The position numbers and the translations under genes were made by a program. The notes beneath the pieces are model-generated. The model was not told the DNA's origin. It made no database searches and saw nothing but the letters and a program-made list of their open reading frames with translations. 6,297 bases of DNA, taken from contig JAESQE010000173.1 of assembly GCA_016765335.1 (NCBI GenBank), forward strand, positions 1 to 6,297. The letters are read 5' to 3'. Of the stretch, positions 1 through 6,297 are shown piece after piece (within the stretch, counting starts at the first letter, position 1; each line of letters opens with the position of its first letter). Source of the stretch: Planctomycetaceae bacterium. Lineage in GTDB: Bacteria > Planctomycetota > Planctomycetia > Planctomycetales > Planctomycetaceae.

Positions 1-41
1 GCGGCGAGTCAATCAAGACGAAGTAGGAAAAGGATTCACCT

Positions 42-72
42 TTCCTGCGAACCACAGCCACCTTCGCAGGAA
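42..72 (-). terminator. Perfect 10-bp hairpin downstream of glnD
   Basis: TTCCTGCGAA (42-51) is exactly complementary to TTCGCAGGAA (63-72), with an 11-base loop. It lies 80 bp past the glnD stop. On the minus strand a TTTT run follows only after about ten bases, so it is an imperfect intrinsic terminator or an RNA-stabilising stem. A second stem (25-33 with 39-46) shares bases 42-46 with it, so the two folds exclude each other. Confidence 0.45.
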
Positions 73-86
73 TCTCCCCGCAACCA

Positions 87-127
87 GCGCTACACTTTCT
101 GCCCGCTCGGCGCTACGTTTTCTGACC
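87..127. repeat. Direct repeat of 18 bases, period 23, downstream of glnD
   Basis: GCGCTACACTTTCTGCCC (87-104) recurs as GCGCTACGTTTTCTGACC (110-127), with 15 of 18 bases identical. It lies between the glnD stop and the hairpin. No coding explanation was seen and its function is unknown. Confidence 0.5.
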
Positions 128-151
128 GTTGTTTACACCTGCCGAGGGGAT

Positions 152-2821
152 TCAAGAAATGAAAAGCCGGTAACCGAATCGCTCGAATTCACGCAGGACA
201 TGCTCCAGGCGATCTCGAATCGCTTTACAGGCAATGTCGTCGGCCAACGGTTTTCCATCCAGGTTTGTCACGTAAAACACATCGACGACCTGATCAACAT
301 GCGTTGTGATACGAGCCAACACGACAGAGAGATCCAAATCGTAAATCGCCTTAGAAAGCGTAAACAACAGACCGGGAAGATCGTGCGCAAACACCTCAAT
401 AATTGTTGCTGAATCTGTGGTTGCGTTGTCAATAGTTACGTGCGATTCCTGATCAGAAATTGGTTCGATATCAACAGCAGCTTGAAAGCGACGATGTTTT
501 TGAAACAGTCTCTCAAATGAGACCGGTCGCGAGGCTGCCTCGGTGAGTTTGTTGTTAATCTGCTCTAATCTGGCTGGAGTTGGTTCTTGTGGAGTATCCT
601 GATCTTCCACAAGAAAACGATCACAGATTAAACCTGTCGGACTGGTGCAAACATCAGCAGAAAGGATCGAAAGATGAAGCGCCGTCATCACCCCGGTGAG
701 GCGATGAAAGCAACGTTCCAATCCACGCTGGCGGGTAATAATTGTGACTTCCAGTCGATTTGTCTCTGGATCATAATGGTTCGCAATTTCAACTTGCTCT
801 CCCTGAAGAGTAATCGCAATTTGAAGATCCCGAACGATACTCTCCGGCGACACAGAAAGCATATAATGCTCTGGCATTTGTGCCAACTCGAAGCTGAAAA
901 CATCGAGTTGTTCGCCAGTCAGGCCCGATTTCAGTGCGATCTGCAACACCTGGTCTCGAATTTCAGATAACTGCAAATTCAAATGCGGACGTTCATATTT
1001 ACCCGAAAGTGATAACAGCGTGCGATCAAACAATTCCTGAAGCAGTTGAGCTTTCCAGTCATCCCAAAGACCAGGAGCAACCGACTGAATATCGCAAATC
1101 GTCAGTAAGTACAATTTGCGAAGTGTATCGATATTCAAAACGGTTTGGCTAAAACCAGTCACAACTTGCGGATCAGAAGTGTCTCTGCGAAACGCCAAAA
1201 GCGACATACTCAGATGCTCACGAACCAAAAGCACAATTTGCTCAATCGCCTCGTCATCAATATGCAATCGACTCCCGACATTCTTTGCGATCACTGCACC
1301 AAGCTCGCTGTGATCCTGCTCAAAACCCTTCCCTAAATCGTGTATCAATAATGCCAAAGGCAACAATGACTTATTTTCAAGGTGTGTGAGTTGTTCGCAG
1401 ATCGGCCCCGGTGTTTTCGACAACCGATCCAAAACATCCAACGTCCGCAGTGTGTGTTCATCGACAGTGTAAGCATGATAGTGATTGAACTGCAACAAGC
1501 CTCGCGAATGACTAAAATGAGGAATCAGCAACTCAAGAATCCCACATTCAAACAGATCTCGCAGCGTCCCACCCAAAAATCCGAACTGACTCAGTATTTC
1601 CAGAAACAGATTTGATTCTTCAGCCGAAACCGTCCGAGGCAATTCTGGAGCATGCTTCTGTATGGCTTCAATCAACCGCGAAGAAACTCGCACCTTGTGC
1701 TTAGCTGCAACCAAAAATGCTTTAAGGATTTCCTCTAAAGACGAAACAAGGCCTGCCAGTTCATAACTGGGAACATTCAGCCGCCCTCCAACAACCACAT
1801 ACTTTTCTTCAACAATTTTACGATAAAACCGAGCAGAGACCCGCTCCTGAAATGTACTAGGACGATTCAGCTCTACAAAACGATTTGTCGTTTTTGATAC
1901 GAAATCTGCATTCAAAAAATATTGTTGCATGAACCGCTCGACCGCGCGCTGACCAGCCAAATCGGCTATCCCCTCTTGGTCAGTCAAACGCAATTGCTCC
2001 TGCCGAGACAATATATCCTGCGCGCGATTTGCATGAATGTGCAAGTCCATTCGAATAATTGAAAAGAATTCCTGAGCCGACTTCAAGGAATCAGCGACAT
2101 CTGGCCCAAATGCACCTTGCTCGCAAAGAGCATCGATACTCGAAACACCATATTTTGCAAATCCGACCCAGCCAATCATCTGCAAATCGCGAAGTGCCCC
2201 GGGTGAGCGCTTTACATCAGGCTCCAGGGAGTAAACCGCTGACGCTGATTCTTCCATTTCGGTGAGTCGGGATTCCCCGCAGGCATCTATGAATTGTCGC
2301 TGCGATTTCTGCATCCAGCCTTCAAAACGAGCCCGTAATTTCTGATGCAATTGTTCGTCGCCATAAATCAATCTGGTTTGCACCAGCGCGGTTGCAACCT
2401 GAGATTCTTCCCGCATCAGTACAACTGTCTGTGAAATGGAGCGAGTCGCATGACCAAGCTTCAACCCTGCATCCCAACAATTACTCACAAAATGCGACAC
2501 AAACTGCTGGGCAGCGTCATCAAGTTCGCGTTCATACATAATTAAAAGGTCGACATCCGAAAACGGATACATCTCTCCGCGACCATACCCGCCAACCGCA
2601 ATGATGACCAATTTACTGAAGAGGGTGTCTCGCTCATCTTTTGTTAAATCATCAGCCGCCAGATCGACTATTTCCAACAGAAACGAATCCATCAACTCTG
2701 TCAACAGCGTCGTAGCTTGCAACGAAGTCAAGCCCCCATTCTGGTAGCGATCCGAAATTTGTGATCGCACATCAGACCAGCGAGACTTCAATGAGACAGA
2801 TTTTGTGGTCGAAGAATTCAT
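152..2821 (-). CDS. glnD: Bifunctional PII uridylyltransferase / uridylyl-removing enzyme GlnD
   Basis: Cytoplasmic sensor enzyme that transfers UMP from UTP to PII when glutamine is low and removes it when glutamine is high. The 889 residues match the usual family length and show the full domain order. The N-terminal nucleotidyltransferase has GGYGRGE at 77-83 and the catalytic pair D89/D91 in SDVDLL. A central helical region has SPGALRDLQ at about 206-214. The HD hydrolase has H456 in YTVDEHTLR, H494-D495 in LLIHDLGKG, H504, H536 and D577. Two C-terminal ACT domains, at about 691-775 and 806-889, would bind glutamine. All expected metal and catalytic residues are present, so both activities should work. 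The ATG at 2821 is the earliest possible start because an in-frame TGA lies two codons upstream. No clear Shine-Dalgarno sequence precedes it. It is the third gene of the amt-glnB-glnD series, 403 bp after glnB, and may have its own promoter. Confidence 0.97.
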   Translation of the reverse strand: MNSSTTKSVSLKSRWSDVRSQISDRYQNGGLTSLQATTLLTELMDSFLLEIVDLAADDLTKDERDTLFSKLVIIAVGGYGRGEMYPFSDVDLLIMYERELDDAAQQFVSHFVSNCWDAGLKLGHATRSISQTVVLMREESQVATALVQTRLIYGDEQLHQKLRARFEGWMQKSQRQFIDACGESRLTEMEESASAVYSLEPDVKRSPGALRDLQMIGWVGFAKYGVSSIDALCEQGAFGPDVADSLKSAQEFFSIIRMDLHIHANRAQDILSRQEQLRLTDQEGIADLAGQRAVERFMQQYFLNADFVSKTTNRFVELNRPSTFQERVSARFYRKIVEEKYVVVGGRLNVPSYELAGLVSSLEEILKAFLVAAKHKVRVSSRLIEAIQKHAPELPRTVSAEESNLFLEILSQFGFLGGTLRDLFECGILELLIPHFSHSRGLLQFNHYHAYTVDEHTLRTLDVLDRLSKTPGPICEQLTHLENKSLLPLALLIHDLGKGFEQDHSELGAVIAKNVGSRLHIDDEAIEQIVLLVREHLSMSLLAFRRDTSDPQVVTGFSQTVLNIDTLRKLYLLTICDIQSVAPGLWDDWKAQLLQELFDRTLLSLSGKYERPHLNLQLSEIRDQVLQIALKSGLTGEQLDVFSFELAQMPEHYMLSVSPESIVRDLQIAITLQGEQVEIANHYDPETNRLEVTIITRQRGLERCFHRLTGVMTALHLSILSADVCTSPTGLICDRFLVEDQDTPQEPTPARLEQINNKLTEAASRPVSFERLFQKHRRFQAAVDIEPISDQESHVTIDNATTDSATIIEVFAHDLPGLLFTLSKAIYDLDLSVVLARITTHVDQVVDVFYVTNLDGKPLADDIACKAIRDRLEHVLREFERFGYRLFIS

Positions 2822-2848
2822 AAATCATTCTGCATCATTGCAAAGCAC

Positions 2849-2877
2849 GTTATCAAAACTAAAATTTCTCTCGACAA
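2849..2877 (-). promoter_or_regulatory. Weak sigma-70-like promoter candidate for glnD
   Basis: On the minus strand TTGTCG (2877-2872) and GATAAC (2854-2849) are separated by 17 bases. Each matches its consensus hexamer at four of six positions. Transcription would start about 20 bases before the glnD ATG. In A/T-rich DNA such matches arise often by chance. Confidence 0.25.
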
Positions 2878-2910
2878 TCAATCCGATTGGAATAATAACA
2901 AGATTATTCA

Positions 2911-2935
2911 CCACAGAGACACGGAGGACACTGAG
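2911..2935 (+). repeat. GAG-rich dispersed repeat, left arm
   Basis: This 25-base arm begins CCACAGAGACACGG and ends GAG. It belongs to a family of degenerate CCACAGAG/ACACGGAG sequences that I recognise from spacers of many bacterial genomes. It faces a related copy at 3109-3133 on the other strand, matching at 18 of 25 positions. On the minus-strand transcript four more positions become G-U pairs, so about 22 of 25 could pair. Confidence 0.6.
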
Positions 2936-3004
2936 AACCATTAAAATAAAACAGTATAATTGCTCAATTCGAACCTACTAAATTCTCTTTATTAGTCACG
3001 ATTG

Positions 3005-3044
3005 GATACGGCTGTTTCATCTTTTTATTCGTAAAGATCGTATC
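3005..3044. repeat. Two-part hairpin between the inverted repeat arms
   Basis: An outer stem GATACG (3005-3010) with CGTATC (3039-3044) encloses an inner stem ATCTTT (3019-3024) with AAAGAT (3033-3038) and the loop TTATTCGT. An eight-base bulge on one side separates the stems. The twelve pairs are perfect. No T-run follows on the minus strand, so it is not an obvious terminator for glnB. Confidence 0.4.
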
Positions 3045-3055
3045 GATGAGCGACC

Positions 3056-3077
3056 TTTAACCACTGAGCTGAGAAAG
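3056..3077 (+). repeat. Third, partial GAG-rich repeat copy
   Basis: The stretch starts TTTAACCACTGAG and shares the TTTAACC...GAG layout with the right arm and CACTGAG with the left arm. It is shorter and more diverged, so its membership of the family is less certain. Confidence 0.35.
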
Positions 3078-3108
3078 TATATCTGAAGTAGAACTTGCAT
3101 TTTCCTGA

Positions 3109-3133
3109 CTCCGTGCTCTCTGCGTCTCCGCGG
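3109..3133 (-). repeat. GAG-rich dispersed repeat, right arm (inverted)
   Basis: Read on the minus strand this arm begins CCGCGGAGACGCAGAG and ends CACGGAG, preceded by TTTAA. It is the inverted partner of the arm at 2911-2935. The two enclose 173 bp with no gene. The pair resembles a small non-autonomous repeat element or a folded RNA spacer. Confidence 0.6.
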
Positions 3134-3224
3134 TTAAATTAACTCATCTCAAAAGTACAGAATGATTTCACTATTTAATCTATTACGCAAATCCAGGTAT
3201 AAACAACAGCTCTTTTCACCTGTT

Positions 3225-3796
<572 letters not shown>

Positions 3797-5251
3797 TTAA
3801 AAGAAGATGTAGCCTTCTTCTCCGTGCTCTGCCTGATCAAGACCGCGAATTTCGGTGGCGTTTTCAACACGCAAACCGATCACCTGATCAATAATCTTCA
3901 ACAGAACAAAGCTTCCCACGATTGCCATTCCAGCAGAGGCTGCAATGCTGACAATCTGATTCACCATTTGGCTGCTATTGCCTTCCAGCAATCCATGACT
4001 ACCGCCTGTCACGTTCTTAGTAGCAAACACTCCTGTGAGAAGTGCTCCGGTGATTCCTGCAACGCCGTGCACCCCAAACACATCAAGAGAATCGTCGTAC
4101 CCAAAAGCATTTTTCAACTTAGTACATGCAAAGTAACTGGCAACGCCTCCAGCCAATCCCACAAGAATCGCAGAAGGCACCGAGACTGAACCACTCGCAG
4201 GAGTAATACAAACCAGCCCGGCAACCGCACCAGAACAAGCACCAAGAATTGTTGGTCGCTTGATGATGAGCCATTCCATACCGGCCCATGCAATCACACC
4301 AGCTGCTGCTGCGAAGTGCGTCACCGCAAAAGCGTTCACAGCCAAAGCGTCCGCAGCTAATGCACTTCCTGCATTAAACCCAAACCAGCCAACCCACAAC
4401 ATCGTGGCTCCAATAAAGGTATATGTCAGGTTATGCGGAGGCATCGGCTCTTTCGGGAAACCAGCTCTTCGACCAACCATCAACGCACACATCAGCGCAG
4501 AGATCCCAGAACTGATATGCACCACAGTTCCTCCCGCAAAGTCGAGAGCGCCAAAAGCAGCCTTAGGATTTGCTTCACATAACCAGCCAGCTTCTGACCA
4601 AACCCAGTGTGCAATCGGACAATAAACCAAAAGGCCCCACAATACAGAGTAAACAATCATCGCAGAAAACTTCATCCGCTCAGCAAATGCACCAACAATC
4701 AACGCAGGGGTGATGATGAAAAACATCCCCTGAAAGACGACAAAAAGCAATGTTGGAATTCCGCCTGCTGTTCCTGGTGTCACCACCGCATCAAGTGACT
4801 CATGGTATTCCGGTAGCACACCAGCGAGCATGAAATGATCAAAGCCACCCATAAAGCCACCAAGAATATCACCTCCAAATGCAAATGAATATCCACACAC
4901 GACCCAAACAATAGACATGACCCCCATCAACGAAATGCACTGCATCATGACGCTGAGCACATTCTTTTTTCGGACCAGGCCACCATAAAAAAGAGCCAAT
5001 CCCGGAGCAACCATCATCAACACTAACGCCGAAGCAACCATCATCCAGGCAATATCCGCCTGATTAAATTCAATCACTGCAACCTCTGCAATTACGGTTG
5101 CCACGTCACCTGCTTCTGCAATTTCTGAACTCTCTAGAGAAGGTGCTTCATCAGCATGCACACTTACCGACGAAAGGAATGACAAACCAAATAAACACAG
5201 AGCAATTCTCACTACCCTGAGACGATTCTGCTTACGAGCGCTCGTAATCAT
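3797..5251 (-). CDS. amt: Ammonium transporter Amt with signal peptide
   Basis: Inner-membrane ammonium channel of the Amt/MEP/Rh family. With the ATG at 5251 it has 484 residues. A positively charged start (SARKQNRLR) and a hydrophobic stretch form a signal peptide, probably cut after SVHA at about residue 33, as in other Amt proteins with a periplasmic N-terminus. About eleven membrane segments follow. Pore residues aligned by motif with E. coli AmtB: F173 and F177 (FQGMFF) with F292 (FNAGS) for the phenylalanine gate, W218 in AHWVW, D237 in LDFAGG, and the twin histidines H245 (GGTVVHI) and H395 (FGVHGV). The C-terminal tail GLDQAEHGEEGY is the conserved cytoplasmic region involved in channel control and PII docking. 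A longer in-frame start at 5398 is rejected because it lies inside the sigma-54 promoter. GGAGA at 5256-5260 is well placed for the ATG at 5251. It is the first gene of the amt-glnB-glnD series. Confidence 0.96.
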   Translation of the reverse strand: MITSARKQNRLRVVRIALCLFGLSFLSSVSVHADEAPSLESSEIAEAGDVATVIAEVAVIEFNQADIAWMMVASALVLMMVAPGLALFYGGLVRKKNVLSVMMQCISLMGVMSIVWVVCGYSFAFGGDILGGFMGGFDHFMLAGVLPEYHESLDAVVTPGTAGGIPTLLFVVFQGMFFIITPALIVGAFAERMKFSAMIVYSVLWGLLVYCPIAHWVWSEAGWLCEANPKAAFGALDFAGGTVVHISSGISALMCALMVGRRAGFPKEPMPPHNLTYTFIGATMLWVGWFGFNAGSALAADALAVNAFAVTHFAAAAGVIAWAGMEWLIIKRPTILGACSGAVAGLVCITPASGSVSVPSAILVGLAGGVASYFACTKLKNAFGYDDSLDVFGVHGVAGITGALLTGVFATKNVTGGSHGLLEGNSSQMVNQIVSIAASAGMAIVGSFVLLKIIDQVIGLRVENATEIRGLDQAEHGEEGYIFF

Positions 5252-5376
5252 CGTTTCTCCAAATTCCAAATTGATTAATGCTTCAACATCGCTGCCCCAA
5301 GTGAACCAGTCAGACCCTGTTTTTGTGCAAAAAACAAAAACACAATCAACCTGTCCCCCAGATTTCCTACAGCTAA
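5252..5376 (-). promoter_or_regulatory. Predicted 5' leader of amt
   Basis: This stretch would be transcribed ahead of amt if the sigma-54 promoter is used. It contains a GGAGA ribosome binding site (5256-5260) and a weak A/T hairpin, GTTTTT facing AAAAAC (5319-5324 with 5330-5335). There is also a four-codon ATG frame (MLKH, then TAA). It has no match to a riboswitch that I recognise. The frame stays open from 5398 into amt, which makes a too-long gene call likely. Confidence 0.4.
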
Positions 5377-5386
5377 TTGTAATCCG

Positions 5387-5402
5387 TGCAAATACCATGC
5401 CA
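5387..5402 (-). promoter_or_regulatory. Sigma-54 (RpoN) -24/-12 promoter of amt
   Basis: On the minus strand the sequence reads TGGCATGGTATTTGCA, an almost exact match to the sigma-54 consensus TGGCAC-N5-TTGCA. Exactly ten bases lie between the invariant GG (-24) and GC (-12). Transcription would begin near 5376, giving an amt leader of about 125 nt. Such promoters need an enhancer-binding activator, typically NtrC for ammonium uptake genes. The position upstream of amt fits nitrogen-limited induction. No other site with this spacing was found in the spacers upstream of glnB or glnD. Confidence 0.85.
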
Positions 5403-5522
5403 TATAGACAGGCATTCAGCGACCCATCTTGGTAAAATCAATGCAAGGATACGCTAATCATTTAATAGATAGAGGTTACAGTTTATTTCAAACCTATATA
5501 AATCGCCTGCCCCTCACTCTCA

Positions 5523-5573
5523 GAGCACACTCTGCTCACTGCGAGCGCACCGCAAGCCCACTTTGCAGGCAAA
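5523..5573. promoter_or_regulatory. Dyad cluster, candidate enhancer for the amt sigma-54 promoter
   Basis: Several short inverted repeats overlap here: GAGCA-N5-TGCTC (5523-5537), GCTC-N5-GAGC (5534-5546), TGCG-N7-CGCA (5540-5554) and TTTGC-AG-GCAAA (5562-5573). The cluster sits about 120-170 bp upstream of the -24 element, the normal distance for a sigma-54 enhancer. The first dyad has a GCAC half-site like NtrC sites, but the other half does not match the NtrC consensus. The regulator is therefore unknown and the call is an inference from position and symmetry. Confidence 0.35.
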
Positions 5574-5705
5574 CATGCACGATTCTCATCAACTGGAAGA
5601 TCAGTCAGGAATCGTGAACTTTGGGGATACTTCTTGTGTCTGATTGACTACCGAGGCTGCTTTTGAATACTAATACCAAACTCAATTAATACTTGCGAGA
5701 AGCTA

Positions 5706-5993
5706 TCACTCGTGGCCCTGTACTGGCAAGGACTTAGGGGACATCCAACGCGCAAACAAATATGCGAATGCGTATAAAACTGCCAATACCAGCAATTAAA
5801 TACCAACCGAAACGTCCACTGTAGCCAAAAAGACTTGTTGACCCAGATGCCCAAATTCATTTTGGGGATTGATAACTTGTAACCAGCTCGCCACCATGCT
5901 TGCAAAACCAACCAGAAAACCCCTTAAATTCAAGCCTGAAATGGATCTAGAAGAATCCCTCAAAAAGCAATGAAGGATGTACTTGATTCCCAA
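5706..5993 (-). pseudogene. Possible remnant of a small membrane protein, one in-frame stop
   Basis: One minus-strand frame from a TTG at 5993 reads 65 codons to a TAA at 5796-5798 and then continues 29 codons to a TGA at 5706. The first half has a hydrophobic stretch (RGFLVGFASMVASWL). The second half reads LLVLAVLYAFAYLFARW, a typical membrane segment followed by charged residues. Removing the single stop gives a protein of about 95 residues with two membrane segments. No ribosome binding site is evident and no family is recognised. It could equally be chance in A/T-rich DNA. Confidence 0.2.
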
Positions 5994-6006
5994 TCAATAT
6001 TATACT
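5983..6006 (+). promoter_or_regulatory. Palindrome and -10-like sequence upstream of tRNA-Asn
   Basis: TTGATT-CCC-AATCAA (5983-5997) is a perfect six-base dyad, followed at once by TATACT (6001-6006), a good -10 about 60 bp before the tRNA. No good -35 sits at the right distance. The opposite strand also has a perfect TATAAT (6004-5999). One or both may be promoters, and the dyad could be an operator. Confidence 0.3.
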
Positions 6007-6064
6007 AACCTTTCGCCCTGTTGAGATTGAGAGATCCTAAAGCCTTCAGTCAAGACAACCACAA

Positions 6065-6137
6065 TCCCCTGTAGCTCAGCTGGTAGAGCAAGCGACTGTT
6101 AATCGCTGGGTCGTAGGTTCAAGTCCTACCGGGGGAG
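6065..6137 (+). tRNA. tRNA-Asn (anticodon GTT)
   Basis: A complete 73-base cloverleaf. The acceptor stem TCCCCTG pairs with CGGGGGA (one T-G pair). The D stem is GCTC/GAGC with loop AGCTGGTA. The anticodon stem AGCGA/TCGCT carries the loop CTGTTAA with anticodon GTT. The variable loop has five bases, and the T stem GTAGG/CCTAC has loop TTCAAGT. The discriminator base is G, as expected for asparagine. CCA is not encoded (CTT follows). A convergent reading frame on the minus strand covers it almost entirely. Confidence 0.97.
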
Positions 6138-6297
6138 CTTTGTGCACTTGCAGTGTACAGCAAGGAGTTGCAAGGCCCTGTAAATCAGGGCTTTTTGCAT
6201 TTACGGTGTTCACTGCTTGCGAAGAATTTCTAGCGGTTTCCGCTGTGTGCTGCACCGGATTTTGCACCGCTTTTTCGAAATGCTCATCAGTCACTTG
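6076..6297 (-). CDS. C-terminal end of a putative tyrosine recombinase / integrase (partial)
   Basis: The frame is open from the right edge to a TGA at 6076-6078, inside the D arm of tRNA-Asn; its start is outside the window. The visible 73 residues begin QVTDEHFEKAVQNPVQ. I recognise this as the stretch just after the catalytic tyrosine in planctomycete-type phage-like integrases (recalled from family knowledge, not searched). A polar linker follows, then APPVGLEPTTQRL, which is simply the antisense reading of the tRNA T arm and anticodon arm. No catalytic residue lies in the window: the Arg-His-Arg-Tyr set would be to the right. An integrase gene converging on a tRNA 3' end is the usual layout of an element inserted in that tRNA. 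If the upstream part is not an integrase, this would be a spurious frame. Confidence 0.6.
   Translation of the reverse strand, partial: QVTDEHFEKAVQNPVQHTAETARNSSQAVNTVNAKSPDLQGLATPCCTLQVHKAPPVGLEPTTQRLTVACSTS
6169..6199 (+). terminator. Intrinsic terminator of tRNA-Asn
   Basis: GCCCTG (6175-6180) and CAGGGC (6186-6191) form a perfect stem with loop TAAAT, followed by five T (6192-6196). An outer stem, TGCAA (6169-6173) with TTGCA (6195-6199), could extend it. It lies 31 bases after the tRNA and inside the antisense integrase-like frame. Confidence 0.8.

Larger units (their letters stand above)
5403..6064. other. Gene-poor spacer between amt and tRNA-Asn
   Basis: About 660 bp without a supportable gene. 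The part next to amt contains the dyad cluster and probably the amt control region. The part next to the tRNA contains a palindrome and -10-like sequences. Short open frames here lack ribosome binding sites, and those I recognise nothing in overlap each other. The only one with some protein character is the interrupted minus-strand frame at 5706..5993. Confidence 0.5.

Noticed and set aside
200..2265. Several plus-strand frames of 62-98 codons across the glnD region
   Set aside because: All are antisense shadows of glnD, which has complete domain and active-site motifs in its own frame.
2960..3085. tRNA-like pieces on the minus strand: a D-arm-like AGCTCAGTGGTTA and a T-arm-like GGTTCGAAT
   Set aside because: They are about 100 bases apart, the D stem has no GAGC partner, the T stem does not close and there is no matching acceptor stem.
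2941..3108. A decayed gene between the GAG-rich repeat arms
   Set aside because: Translations on both strands are broken by frequent stops and show no recognisable motif; the repeat family is often near small genes elsewhere, but none is visible here.
3824..4798. Three plus-strand frames of 63-121 codons across the amt region
   Set aside because: Antisense shadows of amt, with Ala/Thr-rich composition mirroring membrane-segment codons.
5429..5617. Plus-strand frame of 62 codons upstream of amt
   Set aside because: No ribosome binding site, no recognisable protein features, and it overlaps the dyad cluster that is better explained as regulatory DNA.
5648..5911. Minus-strand frame of 87 codons in the amt-tRNA spacer
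   Set aside because: Very rich in Trp/Cys/Phe as expected from an out-of-frame reading; it overlaps the other frame with better membrane-helix character, and no start signal is seen.

Overview
This window looks like chromosomal DNA of a planctomycete-like bacterium. That is an inference, from the tail of a planctomycete-type integrase at the right edge, an ammonium transporter with a cleavable signal peptide, long AT-rich spacers and moderate GC content. It carries a nitrogen-sensing cluster and one tRNA locus that has probably been used as an integration site.

Three genes lie on the minus strand in transcription order amt -> glnB -> glnD. The ammonium channel gene amt (3797..5251) is preceded by a textbook sigma-54 -24/-12 promoter at 5387..5402, with a cluster of dyads about 130 bp further upstream that could be an enhancer. 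The PII gene glnB (3225..3563) follows after 233 bp, with no convincing terminator between them. It encodes the standard 112-residue PII with the uridylylated tyrosine Y51. The last gene, glnD (152..2821), encodes the bifunctional enzyme that adds UMP to and removes it from PII in response to glutamine. The uptake channel, the signal protein that docks on it and the enzyme that modifies that protein are therefore adjacent. At low nitrogen, sigma-54 with an activator would raise Amt and PII; GlnD would uridylylate PII and free the channel. At high nitrogen, unmodified PII would close it.

The spacers are not empty. The 218 bp between the glnB reading frame and amt hold three imperfect 16-bp tandem units. 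The 403 bp between glnB and glnD hold a facing pair of degenerate GAG-rich repeats, a third related copy and an inner two-part hairpin. Downstream of glnD are a perfect 10-bp hairpin and a 23-bp-period direct repeat.

From 5403 to 6064 no gene can be supported. There is only a weak trace of a small membrane-protein frame interrupted by one stop codon. At 6065..6137 on the plus strand is a complete tRNA-Asn(GTT), followed by a strong hairpin terminator. Running antisense through the terminator and the tRNA is the C-terminal end of a reading frame that leaves the window on the right. It resembles the tail of a tyrosine recombinase, so an integrated element probably starts at this tRNA and extends to the right.
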